Shown piece by piece: positions 1 to 7,964 of a stretch of DNA of 43,041 nt. Both the position numbers and the translations under genes were made by a program. The DNA is taken from NCBI GenBank assembly GCA_964513445.1, contig CAZEMM010000010.1:1-43041 (forward strand). The letters run 5' to 3'. The first letter of the stretch is position 1; each line of letters begins with the position of its first letter. This stretch comes from Butyricicoccus_A sp964513445 (lineage in GTDB: Bacteria; Bacillota; Clostridia; Oscillospirales; Butyricicoccaceae). The notes below the pieces were generated by a model. It was not told the origin of the DNA. It did no database searches and saw only the letters and a program-made list of their open reading frames with translations.

Positions 1-50
1 ATATTTTACCTTGTTTGTCAACCATTATTTCGAGAAAAGTTGCAAAATAA

Positions 51-88
51 CTGGGCCCCGCATTTCTGCGAGACCCAGACTTTCTTAA
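51..88 (-). terminator. Possible terminator of the lipid kinase gene
   Basis: A stem with CTGGG/CCCAG outer arms and CGC/GCG inner arms lies about 60 bases past the end of the minus-strand lipid kinase gene. On the minus strand it is followed by a weak T-rich run (TTATTTT). The stem has mismatches, so the call is tentative. Nothing else is recognised in bases 1-149. Confidence 0.3.
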
Positions 89-149
89 CTTAGTGACATT
101 GCTATGGGAGGCTGCCCCTGCACACCCATCGGTGATCCGCTGTTTTTTG

Positions 150-1139
150 TTATGCGTCGGTGTCCGGCGGTGCCTGCTCTGCTGCCTCCGCAAGCTCCTG
201 CTGGGCCGGAATGTTTTTCTCATTCGGCAGGGAGGACAGAATAAATGTCACGGCGCCCGGTATGATTTCCGCACGGGAATAGGCAAAGCTGCCGCCCGCC
301 TCGCCGTCCAGCGTCCAGGGCAGCGGTTCGTCCGCCTGTACTTCGATGGCTTTTGCGCGGCGGAAATAGATATACGGCGAGCTTTCTACCTTTTGGAACA
401 CCAGACCAGTGATGATTTGGTTGAACTCCAGCACATTGACCGGCATGCGCACGAGCAGCACCTCAAACAGCCCGTCATCCAGCTGTACGCCGGTGTGTCC
501 GATGTCCATAATACCGCCGATGGAGGTGGAATTGGAGATCTGTCCGTAGATGAAATCGTCCTCCACGACGTCCCCGTCGCAATTGATTTTCAGGTGATAG
601 TTTTGAATAGAGGCCAGCGATTTGACACCCTCCAAAATATATGCCGCATGTCCCAGCGCGTTTTTTAACGGCTGCGGCGTTTCATATGACACCTCGGTGA
701 ACAGGCCAAACGCCGCCACATAGGTAAAATATCGCCCGTTAAATCGTCCGATGTCACAGCGGAAGGCGTCGCCGCTGCAAAACTGCTGCGCGGACTGCGC
801 CATATCGCTGCTGATTCCCAGCGTATTGGCAAAATCATTGGTGGTGCCCGCCGGGATATAGCCCAGGCGCGGACGCTGCTTCGGCTGGCACAGCATCATG
901 CCGGTGACCGCCTCATTCAGTGTACCGTCGCCGCCGACACACACCAGTGCGTCGTACTGCGACCCATATTCCGCGACATAGCGGCAAGCATCCCCTTTTG
1001 CCTGCGTCGGAAATACCGTCACATGATAGTTATGCTTAAAAAAATAATCGATGAGCATGAATAAATGATCGCGCGCACGGTTTTTACCCGCTGTGGGGTT
1101 GATGACCAGCATCAGGCTTTGCTTGCGCTCCGTCAACAT
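150..1139 (-). CDS. Diacylglycerol kinase family lipid kinase
   Basis: A 329-residue protein of the DagK/YegS lipid kinase family, which uses ATP to phosphorylate a lipid such as diacylglycerol at the cytoplasmic membrane face. Seen directly: the N-terminal strand LVINPTAGK, the nucleotide-binding GGDGTLNE at about residues 69-76, PAGTTNDFA at 96-104, and a late LDGE motif. The length is normal for the family. I chose the ATG at 1139 because GGGAGG lies 8 bases upstream; an in-frame TTG at 1157 would put that site inside the gene. It has its own promoter at 1179-1207 and is a single-gene unit. Family confidence is high; the exact lipid substrate is unknown. DgkB, which recycles diacylglycerol from lipoteichoic acid synthesis, is one possibility. 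Confidence 0.9.
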   Translation of the reverse strand: MLTERKQSLMLVINPTAGKNRARDHLFMLIDYFFKHNYHVTVFPTQAKGDACRYVAEYGSQYDALVCVGGDGTLNEAVTGMMLCQPKQRPRLGYIPAGTTNDFANTLGISSDMAQSAQQFCSGDAFRCDIGRFNGRYFTYVAAFGLFTEVSYETPQPLKNALGHAAYILEGVKSLASIQNYHLKINCDGDVVEDDFIYGQISNSTSIGGIMDIGHTGVQLDDGLFEVLLVRMPVNVLEFNQIITGLVFQKVESSPYIYFRRAKAIEVQADEPLPWTLDGEAGGSFAYSRAEIIPGAVTFILSSLPNEKNIPAQQELAEAAEQAPPDTDA

Positions 1140-1178
1140 GTCAATCGCCTCCCTCAAACTTATTATGCTATAATGTAT

Positions 1179-1207
1179 ACTATAATGCTTTTTTGGCTGC
1201 TTTGCAA
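1179..1207 (-). promoter_or_regulatory. Sigma-A type promoter of the lipid kinase gene
   Basis: On the minus strand TTGCAA (1202-1207) is followed after exactly 17 bases by TATAGT (1179-1184), about 40 bases upstream of the ATG at 1139. Confidence 0.6.
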
Positions 1208-1258
1208 TGCATGTTTTGCCTCAAGTTTACATCGGGCGATGCCTTAATATTTCATGTC

Positions 1259-1287
1259 TTGCAATTTCGCCCGCAATCGGGTATACT
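1259..1287 (+). promoter_or_regulatory. Promoter of the tRNA-Arg gene
   Basis: TTGCAA (1259-1264), a 17-base spacer and TATACT (1282-1287) lie about 40 bases before the mature tRNA. It is back to back with the lipid kinase promoter. Confidence 0.6.
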
Positions 1288-1326
1288 ATACATGCTGCGC
1301 GCGGATAATGCGTGCGAAATGAATAG

Positions 1327-1403
1327 GTCTCAGTAGCTCAGCTGGATAGAGCACGCGCCTCCTAAGCGCGGGGTCGGGGGTTCAAATCCCTTCTGGGACG
1401 CCA
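1327..1403 (+). tRNA. tRNA-Arg (anticodon CCT)
   Basis: A full cloverleaf can be folded by eye. The acceptor stem is GTCTCAG (1327-1333) with CTGGGAC (1393-1399). The D arm includes TAGCTCAGCTGGATAGAGCA, the anticodon stem is CGCGC/GCGCG with loop CTCCTAA giving anticodon CCT, and the T loop is TTCAAAT. The discriminator base is G1400 and CCA is encoded at 1401-1403. Anticodon CCU reads AGG arginine codons, which are relatively common in the neighbouring phosphorelay genes. Confidence 0.95.
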
Positions 1404-1405
1404 GA

Positions 1406-1455
1406 AAGCACCGCTGCAAGCCCTTTTTTTGGGGTTTGCAGCGGTGCTTTTTTTC
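1406..1455 (+). terminator. Rho-independent terminator after tRNA-Arg
   Basis: A long stem with arms AGCACCGCTGCAA and TTGCAGCGGTGCT starts a few bases past the CCA end. The loop contains a T-run, and the stem is followed by TTTTTTT. Confidence 0.85.
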
Positions 1456-1718
1456 CTCCCGGCGGCCGGCTTTCTGTTGCCGGGGGGGTATTTTACGCGC
1501 TCGGCAGATAAATCCAGTCGTGCATCAAACACACGCGCGGCTCGTCCCGGAGAACTGTACCCCTCTTGTCAATCTTTTTGGTTAGAATGGTTAGAATAAA
1601 TCGCAGGCGAGGGAACACAGCCCCGATGCAGCGTTTTCATATCCTGCGGGGCGTAGACTTTCTGGCTGTTCACGGCCAGGAATCCGGCGCAGGGAAGAGC
1701 TTTTTGCGAAGAAATTCG
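1456..1718. other. Gap with no recognised gene
   Basis: About 260 bases between the tRNA terminator and the phosphorelay promoter. Open frames of 71 and 78 codons overlap each other on opposite strands here. Neither has a convincing ribosome site or a familiar sequence, so no gene is called. Confidence 0.5.
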
Positions 1719-1747
1719 TTGACGCGGGGGGGGCAGTATGTTATATT
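1719..1747 (+). promoter_or_regulatory. Promoter of the HPt/HD-GYP/hybrid kinase operon
   Basis: TTGACG (1719-1724), a 17-base spacer containing a G-run, and TATATT (1742-1747). The first start codon of the operon is about 75 bases downstream. Confidence 0.6.
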
Positions 1748-1820
1748 TAAAATGATTAAATGCATCGTGCCGTGTGCATAAATCGCTTTTTTTCACTTCA
1801 TACATAGGAGGCTAGAAACG

Positions 1821-2165
1821 GTGCTTGACGAATTAAATCGGCTTGGAGTCGATACGGGGGACGGACTGTTCCGTTTTATGAACAATGAGACACTTTATAA
1901 GCGCATGCTGACCGCCTTTGCGGAAATGGTAAGAGAGACGAAGATTACGACGGCGTTTGATGACGACGCCTGCGAGAAGGAGATCGCGACATTCCACGCG
2001 CTCAAGGGCGCGGCGGGGAACCTGTCCATTACACCTCTTTATCAGGCGTACACGGAGATTGTGCGGCTTCTGAGGGCGGGAAACGCCGAAGAGGCAAAGG
2101 CTGTGATAACGAAAACCCTGCCGGTGCAGGAAAAAATAATCGAATGCATTGAAACGCATTCATAA
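1821..2165 (+). CDS. Histidine phosphotransfer (HPt) domain protein
   Basis: A 114-residue all-helical protein made of one HPt domain. These domains carry phosphate on a histidine between receivers in a phosphorelay. The signature FHALKGAAGNL is visible, with the phospho-accepting histidine at residue 59 and the usual following K-G-x-x-x-N pattern. The GTG start is supported by AGGAGG at 1807-1812. It is the first gene of an operon with a REC/HD-GYP protein and a hybrid kinase. The natural inference is that it receives phosphate from a receiver of the hybrid kinase and passes it to the receiver of the HD-GYP protein. HPt is usually fused to the kinase, so a stand-alone copy is worth noting. 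Confidence 0.88.
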   Translation: MLDELNRLGVDTGDGLFRFMNNETLYKRMLTAFAEMVRETKITTAFDDDACEKEIATFHALKGAAGNLSITPLYQAYTEIVRLLRAGNAEEAKAVITKTLPVQEKIIECIETHS

Positions 2166-2186
2166 GAGGCTTTGGAGGACTTTGCG

Positions 2187-3215
2187 ATGGATTTCAACAA
2201 CAAATGTATTTTGATTGTTGACGACGTTAAAATCAACCGCGTGATGCTGACGGAAATATTTAAAGATGAGTTTGAGGTTTTAGAGGCGTCAAACGGCAGC
2301 GAAGCGCTTGATATCATAAACGGCGGCGCCAATGTGGGCGCCGTGCTTTTGGATCTGATTATGCCCGAAACCGATGGGTTTGCTGTGCTTGAAAACATGA
2401 ACGAAACGGGTCTGATTGAGCGGATTCCGGTTCTTATCGTGACGGGCGCGGAGGACAGAGAGATGCTGATAAAGGCATACAATCTGGGGGCGATCAACAT
2501 CATCACAAAGCCCTATGTCTCCTATTTCTTAAAAAGACAGCTCAAGAATGTCCTTGAACTTTACAGCCAGAAAAATGAGCTTGAGGTTATTGTGTCGGAG
2601 CAGGTCGCCAAATTCAATAAAATGAGCTACTCTATTGTAGAGGCGCTGGCGAACATCATAGAGTTCCGCGACTGCGAAACGGGAACGCACGTTAAAAGCG
2701 TGTGTGATATGACGAAAATGCTTATGATGAAGCTGGAAGAGATGTACCCCGAATACAGGCTGCCCATGGAGGAAATTGACAAGATTTCCATCGCTGCCGC
2801 CCTCCACGATGTGGGCAAAATCTCCATACCCGACACGATTTTAAACAAGCCGGGAAAGCTCACCCTGGAGGAATATCAGATCATGAAGCTGCACACGGTA
2901 AACGGCTGTGAGCTGCTTGAAAAGGTTCAGGATATGATAGAGCCTGAGCTGTACCGGTATTGCTATGATATTTGCAGGCATCATCACGAACGGTGGGACG
3001 GAAAGGGTTATCCCGACGGAATCGTGGGAAACGAAACCGAGATCTGGTCGCAGGTTGTGGCGTTGGCCGACGTATACGACGCGCTCACGTCAGACAGAGT
3101 TTATAAAAAAGCCTTTTCACATGAGGTTGCGGTTGAAATGATTTTTAACGGCGAATGCGGACAGTTTAATCCCGATATTTTAAATGCATTTAAGGCGGTG
3201 CAGCATGAAGAGTGA
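2187..3215 (+). CDS. Response regulator with HD-GYP cyclic-di-GMP phosphodiesterase domain
   Basis: A 342-residue cytoplasmic response regulator. The receiver spans about residues 6-125: acidic pocket VDD, phospho-acceptor D56 in LLDLIMP, T86 and K108. The HD-GYP domain spans about 145-340: H207-D208 in ALHDVGKI, the HHHERWDGKGYP segment with G274-Y275-P276, and DVYDALTSDR. HD-GYP domains of this kind hydrolyse cyclic-di-GMP or related dinucleotides, so phosphorylation probably sets that activity. I use the ATG at 2187 with GGAGG at 2174-2178; an upstream TTG at 2172 would bury the ribosome site. The gene overlaps the hybrid kinase gene by 11 bases. The metal ligands look intact, so activity is likely but unproven. 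Confidence 0.92.
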   Translation: MDFNNKCILIVDDVKINRVMLTEIFKDEFEVLEASNGSEALDIINGGANVGAVLLDLIMPETDGFAVLENMNETGLIERIPVLIVTGAEDREMLIKAYNLGAINIITKPYVSYFLKRQLKNVLELYSQKNELEVIVSEQVAKFNKMSYSIVEALANIIEFRDCETGTHVKSVCDMTKMLMMKLEEMYPEYRLPMEEIDKISIAAALHDVGKISIPDTILNKPGKLTLEEYQIMKLHTVNGCELLEKVQDMIEPELYRYCYDICRHHHERWDGKGYPDGIVGNETEIWSQVVALADVYDALTSDRVYKKAFSHEVAVEMIFNGECGQFNPDILNAFKAVQHEE

Positions 3216-5793
3216 GCCGGAATATACCATTGAAATAGAAGAGCAGAGAAAAAGCGACCGGATTTTTTTTATAAAGAGCGGCGTTATCATTGCTGTAATG
3301 ACGATCATACTGCTTGTAGGCTACAGCTTTTTTATGGGAAAGCAGATAGATGATACCATAAGCAACATAAGCAGAATCCATATGAGCGAGATCAATCTGC
3401 AGCTTCAGCAGAAGTTCCGCTCCATTTTGGAGCTGAGGCTCTCGCAGGTTGATGAAATTATGGACGAAAATCCTGCCAGCTCATATAATGACAGAGCCGC
3501 GGCCTCCGCCTCGATCGAGGATATGGGTACGAGGAGAGGCTTTAGCTTTGTGGGCTTTTTGGATGAGGATTATGCGCTTCGCCCCATTTATGGAGGGAAT
3601 TTTACCATAGAGGGTGATAACGACATAGCCGCTTCGATTGAATATGACGGAAATGTTCTGGAATATGTCACAGATGAGAACGGCGTAAAATATATCATGT
3701 TCGGGCGCGGTACAACAGAGTATGTGCTGGAAGACGGAAGACACAGCGCAGCCTTTGTTGCGGGCATAGAAATGAGCCGCATGAACGACGTGCTTTTTCT
3801 CAATGCAGAAGAGGGAAACATATATACGCACGTGATTAACCACAATGGCGATTTCATCATAAGCAACGGCTTTATCGAGGGTGACAATTATTTTGACGGC
3901 ATTATTCAAGAGGAAAATATCGACGGAAAGGAAGCCGAAAAATGCGTCTCCGAGATGAAGAGCGCCATTGAAACCGACACGCAGTACAATTTCAGCTATA
4001 TGCTCAACGGCGAACGATTTTATGTGTGCTGTTCCTCCTTTGCGGATAACAGCGAGTGGTATTATGTGACCGTCATGAGCAGCGATATTTTCGATGACTA
4101 TTTTGACACGTTAAATAGGGTGAGATTTGTCGCGCTTGTCGTTGTTTTGCTGATTCTTATTTCCGCTATTTTGGCGATTATTTTGATTTATTACAGACGA
4201 AATCAGAAGCGGATCCACGAGCTTGCCGATGCAAGAGCAGTTGCTGTGAAGGCGAGCAACGCCAAAACGGAGTTCCTGTCCAGCATGAGCCATGATATGA
4301 GAACGCCGATGAATGCTGTGATCGGACTGACGAATATCGCCATACAGCATATAGATGAGAAGGAACGGGTTCAATATTGCCTTGAGCAGGTGTCGGTTTC
4401 GGCGAAGCATCTTCTTTCGCTGGTCAATGATGTTTTGGATATTTCCAAAATAGAAAGCGGGAAAATGCAGCTTTCTGTCCGGGCGGCTTCCCTGAAGTCC
4501 GTCGTTGATGACCTTGTGGCGCTTTCTCAGTCCATGCTCAAGGAGAAAAAACAGAAATTTGACGTCTTTATCCACCAGATCATAGCGGAAGATGTCTATT
4601 GCGATGATACAAGACTGTATCAGATCCTGATGAATATTGTTTCAAACGCCTTTAAATATACCCCCGAGGGTGGAACGATTCATATAGATATCAATCAGGA
4701 GGCCTCGGATAAGGGCGAGGATTATGTAAGGACATGCTTCAGGGTAATGGACAACGGCATCGGCATGTCGCCGGAGTTTGTGGAAAAAATATTCAATAAG
4801 TTTGAACGGGAGCAAAACGACCTCGTTCGCGGTTCGATCGGAACGGGCCTCGGAATGGCGATTTCCAAGAAGCTTGCCGACCTTATGGAGGGCGAGCTTA
4901 CGGTGGAGAGCACCTTGAACGAGGGCAGCGTTTTCCAGCTTTCGGTAGATTTTAAGATAGCGGAAAAATTTGAGATAGACGAAGCGCTGCCCGATTGGAA
5001 TGTGCTTGTGGTGGACGATGACGTGCTGCTGTGCAGGACGGCTGCTTTGAATCTGAAAGAGCTGGGCGTAAAGGCGGAATGGGTCACGGAGAGCGCAGAG
5101 GCCGTTGCGCTGATAGAAAAACGCCGGGAGGAAGGCAAGGAGTTTGACTTTGTCCTTCTTGACTGGAACATGCCGGATATGGACGGCGTTGAGACGATCC
5201 GGAAAATACGAGCCACGGGAAACGTGAACCTGCCGGTATTTCTCATTTCGTCATACGATCTGGGCGACGTTGAAGACAAGATTGATTTGACGGAGTTTGA
5301 AGGCTTTATCGCCAAGCCTCTGTTTAAGTCCAGGCTCTACCAGGTTTTGGGGAAGTACGCGGGACACGTGAATGCGCAAAGCGCCGTTTCAGAGGATCCC
5401 ATTAAGCGCTTTGCCAACAAGAGAGTTCTTGTGGCTGAGGACGTGGAAATCAATTGGGAGATTGTAAAGGAGGCGCTTGTCTCCGCGGGCCTGCAGGCGG
5501 AAAAGGCGGAAAACGGCAGGGATTGTATCGAGAAGCTGTGCAGCTCGCCGGTGGGATATTACGACCTGATCCTGATGGATATCAGGATGCCCGTTATGAA
5601 CGGCATTGACGCAACAAAGGAAATCAGAAAGCTGGACAGACCGGACAGGAATCTGCCGATTATTGCAATGACAGCCAACGCCTTTTCCGAGGATGTGCAG
5701 GAATGCCTTGACTGCGGTATGGACGGGCATATTGCCAAGCCCATCGACATGAAAATCTTTTTTACCATTTTACATCGATTTCTTGACGATTAA
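3205..5793 (+). CDS. Membrane hybrid sensor histidine kinase with two receiver domains
   Basis: An 862-residue hybrid kinase. TM1 is about residues 20-43 and TM2 about 308-330, flanking an outside sensor region of about 260 residues that resembles a Cache-type domain (inference). The dimerisation helix has H363 in SSMSHDMRTPMNAVIGL. The ATPase domain has N481, DNGIGMS and GTGLGM. Receiver 1 (about 598-715) has D653 in LLDWNMPDMDG and K704. Receiver 2 (about 738-860) has D792 in LMDIRMPVMNG and K845. The ATG at 3205 is preferred over one at 3184 because it yields a normal N-terminus and the overlap expected of coupled genes. There is no fused HPt; the separate HPt at 1821 fills that role. AGA, AGG and ATA codons are common here, unlike the metabolic genes further on. 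Confidence 0.92.
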   Translation: MKSEPEYTIEIEEQRKSDRIFFIKSGVIIAVMTIILLVGYSFFMGKQIDDTISNISRIHMSEINLQLQQKFRSILELRLSQVDEIMDENPASSYNDRAAASASIEDMGTRRGFSFVGFLDEDYALRPIYGGNFTIEGDNDIAASIEYDGNVLEYVTDENGVKYIMFGRGTTEYVLEDGRHSAAFVAGIEMSRMNDVLFLNAEEGNIYTHVINHNGDFIISNGFIEGDNYFDGIIQEENIDGKEAEKCVSEMKSAIETDTQYNFSYMLNGERFYVCCSSFADNSEWYYVTVMSSDIFDDYFDTLNRVRFVALVVVLLILISAILAIILIYYRRNQKRIHELADARAVAVKASNAKTEFLSSMSHDMRTPMNAVIGLTNIAIQHIDEKERVQYCLEQVSVSAKHLLSLVNDVLDISKIESGKMQLSVRAASLKSVVDDLVALSQSMLKEKKQKFDVFIHQIIAEDVYCDDTRLYQILMNIVSNAFKYTPEGGTIHIDINQEASDKGEDYVRTCFRVMDNGIGMSPEFVEKIFNKFEREQNDLVRGSIGTGLGMAISKKLADLMEGELTVESTLNEGSVFQLSVDFKIAEKFEIDEALPDWNVLVVDDDVLLCRTAALNLKELGVKAEWVTESAEAVALIEKRREEGKEFDFVLLDWNMPDMDGVETIRKIRATGNVNLPVFLISSYDLGDVEDKIDLTEFEGFIAKPLFKSRLYQVLGKYAGHVNAQSAVSEDPIKRFANKRVLVAEDVEINWEIVKEALVSAGLQAEKAENGRDCIEKLCSSPVGYYDLILMDIRMPVMNGIDATKEIRKLDRPDRNLPIIAMTANAFSEDVQECLDCGMDGHIAKPIDMKIFFTILHRFLDD

Positions 5794-5855
5794 ACCGTGT
5801 TCGTAGAATGCTGCTGAACCAGTTGCCGTTCAGACAGAATTCCATCCAAAAAAAG

Positions 5856-5905
5856 AACCTGCCATGCGCAGAGATGAATTGCATCTTGCCATGGCAGGTT
5901 TTGTT
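5856..5905. terminator. Bidirectional terminator between kinase and lipoprotein genes
   Basis: Arms AACCTGCCATG (5856-5866) and CATGGCAGGTT (5890-5900) pair perfectly. An A-run lies on the left and TTTTGTTTG on the right, so the hairpin can end transcription of both convergent units. Confidence 0.85.
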
Positions 5906-5922
5906 TGTTCGAGTGGAAGATT

Positions 5923-7836
5923 TTAGCGCATCACCGTACCGTCGGCCAGGGTGATCGTATAGCCGTTGAAATTGATTGTCCCGTTGTTGGTCAGCGAGGT
6001 GACGGTGCAGTCCCCGGTAAGCGACCAGGTGCTGCCGGATTCAATTGTCACAACGGCGTTCTCCGAGACAGCGGCGCCGTTTTGCGCGTTATCCACGATG
6101 TTGAGCGTTCCGGAAAAGCTGCTGTTCCCCGAAAGGGTCATATCCAGGGTGGAGATCGAATCCACGACGATATCCCCTTCGAGCATCTGCCCGTCGGCTG
6201 TGAACGCGACCTGTGCGCCGTTCGCGCCGGCCGTACCCCAGCCATGGCTGGCGCTGTTCCCGCAGATGTTCATGAGATAGCCGGACGATTCCCTGCTTGT
6301 GATGTCCACGCCGGAGAGGGCAATCGTGCAGGCCGTGTTGGTTACATAGAACACATCGCCGTTATTGGAGAGCAGGGAGCCGCCCGTCATGGAAAACGAG
6401 GAGGTTCCCTCGTCGGCGTCGCCGGACATGGATTGGTAGATCATGACATTGTGGACGTTTTCATCCGAGCTGGTTCCCTTGTCGTCGCTCATATTGCCGG
6501 ATACGTCGCAGTTTTCCAGCGTGATCGCGTTTTCGCCCTCAATGACAAGTGCTTCGGAATTGTTCGCGGTCAGCGCCGCATTTTTTACCGTGATGTCCGC
6601 CGTGGAATAGACGGCGGGGGAGTTATAGCCGTTTGAGGTATAGGTGCCGCCGTCCACATTGACGGTGCCGCCGCCCCGATCCGAGCGGATGGCCGCCGCG
6701 GAAGAGCCGGACGTTTCCACCGTCAGATTGCTGGCGTTGGTCGTTCCGCCGCCGGTAGTCTGGATGCCGCCGGAATTGTCCGCGGTTGTGGTAATCGTGG
6801 AGTCCGAAATATCCACGACGGTCCCGTCGCCATAGCTGAAAACGCCGTTGCCGTTTTGTGCGGAGGAGGTAACCGTCGCGTTTGTGATGGTGACGTTGGA
6901 GCTGTTGGTCGCCAGCAATGCCGCGTTCATTCCGTAAAAATCGCCGTCCTCTGTGTTGGAGCTGGAGCCGGCCGATTTGTCTACGGTAATCCCGTCCAGC
7001 GTAACCGCTGCGGCGTCGATGCGGAGCGCGTTCTCATCGTCTCCCGTGGACGAATAGCTTGTGTTTGCATATTCCCCGTCCGCGTCAATGGTGTTGGCGG
7101 ACGTGCCCTGCGTCACATCTCCGGAGCCGCCGAATCCGCCGCCTTCGCCGCCTTCGCCGCTGCCGCCGGCAGAGAGCACCGTCACCGTGGAAACGGCGTT
7201 TTTGCTGTCCACCTCGATGCGCAAAACAGCGCCCACCGCGATATCGTCCGCGGAGCCCTCTGAAGGCTCTTCGCTGTCGGAAGCCGCTGCAAGCAGAATG
7301 GATGCGCCGCTGATGTCTACAATCGCCGTCTCGCCGTTTGCGGTGAAGCCATCGGTCGGTTCCGCTTCGCCGCCGGGCATCTGCATCATCTCGCCGCCCT
7401 GCTGTCCGTCCGGCATGTCCGGCGGCGTCTCTCCGCCGCTGTCAGCGCCCGCGCCGCCGCCGGCCTCCCCGTTGTCAGCGCCTTCGCCGCCGGCCTCTCC
7501 GTCCGGCATGTCCGGCGGTGTCTCGCCGTCTTCCGCGTTCCCGTCCCCCTCCGGCTTGTCCGGCGGGGTGTCCGCGGATTCCTGTCCCTCGGCAGCGCCG
7601 GCATCCGGCGCTTCGGCTTCCGCCGGCATCTGCGCGGCTGCATCTCCGTCCGCAGCGTCAGCGGTATCGGAAAATTCGCCGAGCTGGACGGCGACCAATG
7701 TATCGTCAACCGCAACGATCTTTCCCGTCAGGGTTTGGCCAGAATAGTCTGTTCCCGACTGCGAGCTGCCGGAGCAGGCGGATAAAGAACCGCAGAGCAG
7801 CGCTGCAATACATAAAGATGAAATAAATCGTTTCAC
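5923..7836 (-). CDS. Secreted lipoprotein with acidic PPDMPDG linker and beta-helix-like domain
   Basis: A 637-residue probable lipoprotein. The signal peptide ends in the lipobox LSAC with C21 as the predicted lipidated residue. About residues 60-160 form an acidic low-complexity linker with repeated TPPDMPDG-like units. The rest is rich in short beta segments with V-T-I, G-G-T and N-A-S-N repeats, typical of a right-handed parallel beta-helix, which often binds or processes polysaccharide. No catalytic motif was recognised. The start is GTG with AGGAGG 11 bases upstream. It lies downstream of a sensor kinase gene but has its own promoter carrying the 17-base motif shared with the divergent operon. 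I infer a surface-anchored carbohydrate-binding partner of that operon; the exact role is unknown. Confidence 0.8.
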   Translation of the reverse strand: MKRFISSLCIAALLCGSLSACSGSSQSGTDYSGQTLTGKIVAVDDTLVAVQLGEFSDTADAADGDAAAQMPAEAEAPDAGAAEGQESADTPPDKPEGDGNAEDGETPPDMPDGEAGGEGADNGEAGGGAGADSGGETPPDMPDGQQGGEMMQMPGGEAEPTDGFTANGETAIVDISGASILLAAASDSEEPSEGSADDIAVGAVLRIEVDSKNAVSTVTVLSAGGSGEGGEGGGFGGSGDVTQGTSANTIDADGEYANTSYSSTGDDENALRIDAAAVTLDGITVDKSAGSSSNTEDGDFYGMNAALLATNSSNVTITNATVTSSAQNGNGVFSYGDGTVVDISDSTITTTADNSGGIQTTGGGTTNASNLTVETSGSSAAAIRSDRGGGTVNVDGGTYTSNGYNSPAVYSTADITVKNAALTANNSEALVIEGENAITLENCDVSGNMSDDKGTSSDENVHNVMIYQSMSGDADEGTSSFSMTGGSLLSNNGDVFYVTNTACTIALSGVDITSRESSGYLMNICGNSASHGWGTAGANGAQVAFTADGQMLEGDIVVDSISTLDMTLSGNSSFSGTLNIVDNAQNGAAVSENAVVTIESGSTWSLTGDCTVTSLTNNGTINFNGYTITLADGTVMR

Positions 7837-7874
7837 AATGAAAAAACCCTCCTGTATGAAATAGTTCGAACGAT

Positions 7875-7907
7875 AGCATACGCTCTGTAATTTAATTGAA
7901 GTTAAAA
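7875..7907 (-). promoter_or_regulatory. Promoter with shared 17-base operator, upstream of lipoprotein gene
   Basis: On the minus strand TTTTAACTTCAATTAAA (7891-7907) is followed after exactly 10 bases by TATGCT (7875-7880), about 38 bases before the GTG start. It matches the operator at 9996-10012 at 16 of 17 positions, with the same spacing to the -10. TTAA recurs at a 10-base step within it, as is common for OmpR/PhoB-type sites. Confidence 0.75.
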
Positions 7908-7964
7908 TAACCGGATAGCGTCCGGGCTTCGGAAAAGCATCCGAAGAAAAAGACGAAGCACAAA

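Noticed and set aside
1566..1805. Two overlapping open frames between the tRNA and the HPt gene
   Set aside because: Opposite-strand shadows of one another, with no ribosome site and no recognised product.
7927..7946. CTTCGGA/TCCGAAG hairpin after the sensor kinase gene as a terminator
   Set aside because: The A-run is on the wrong side for either strand to form a proper T-tail.
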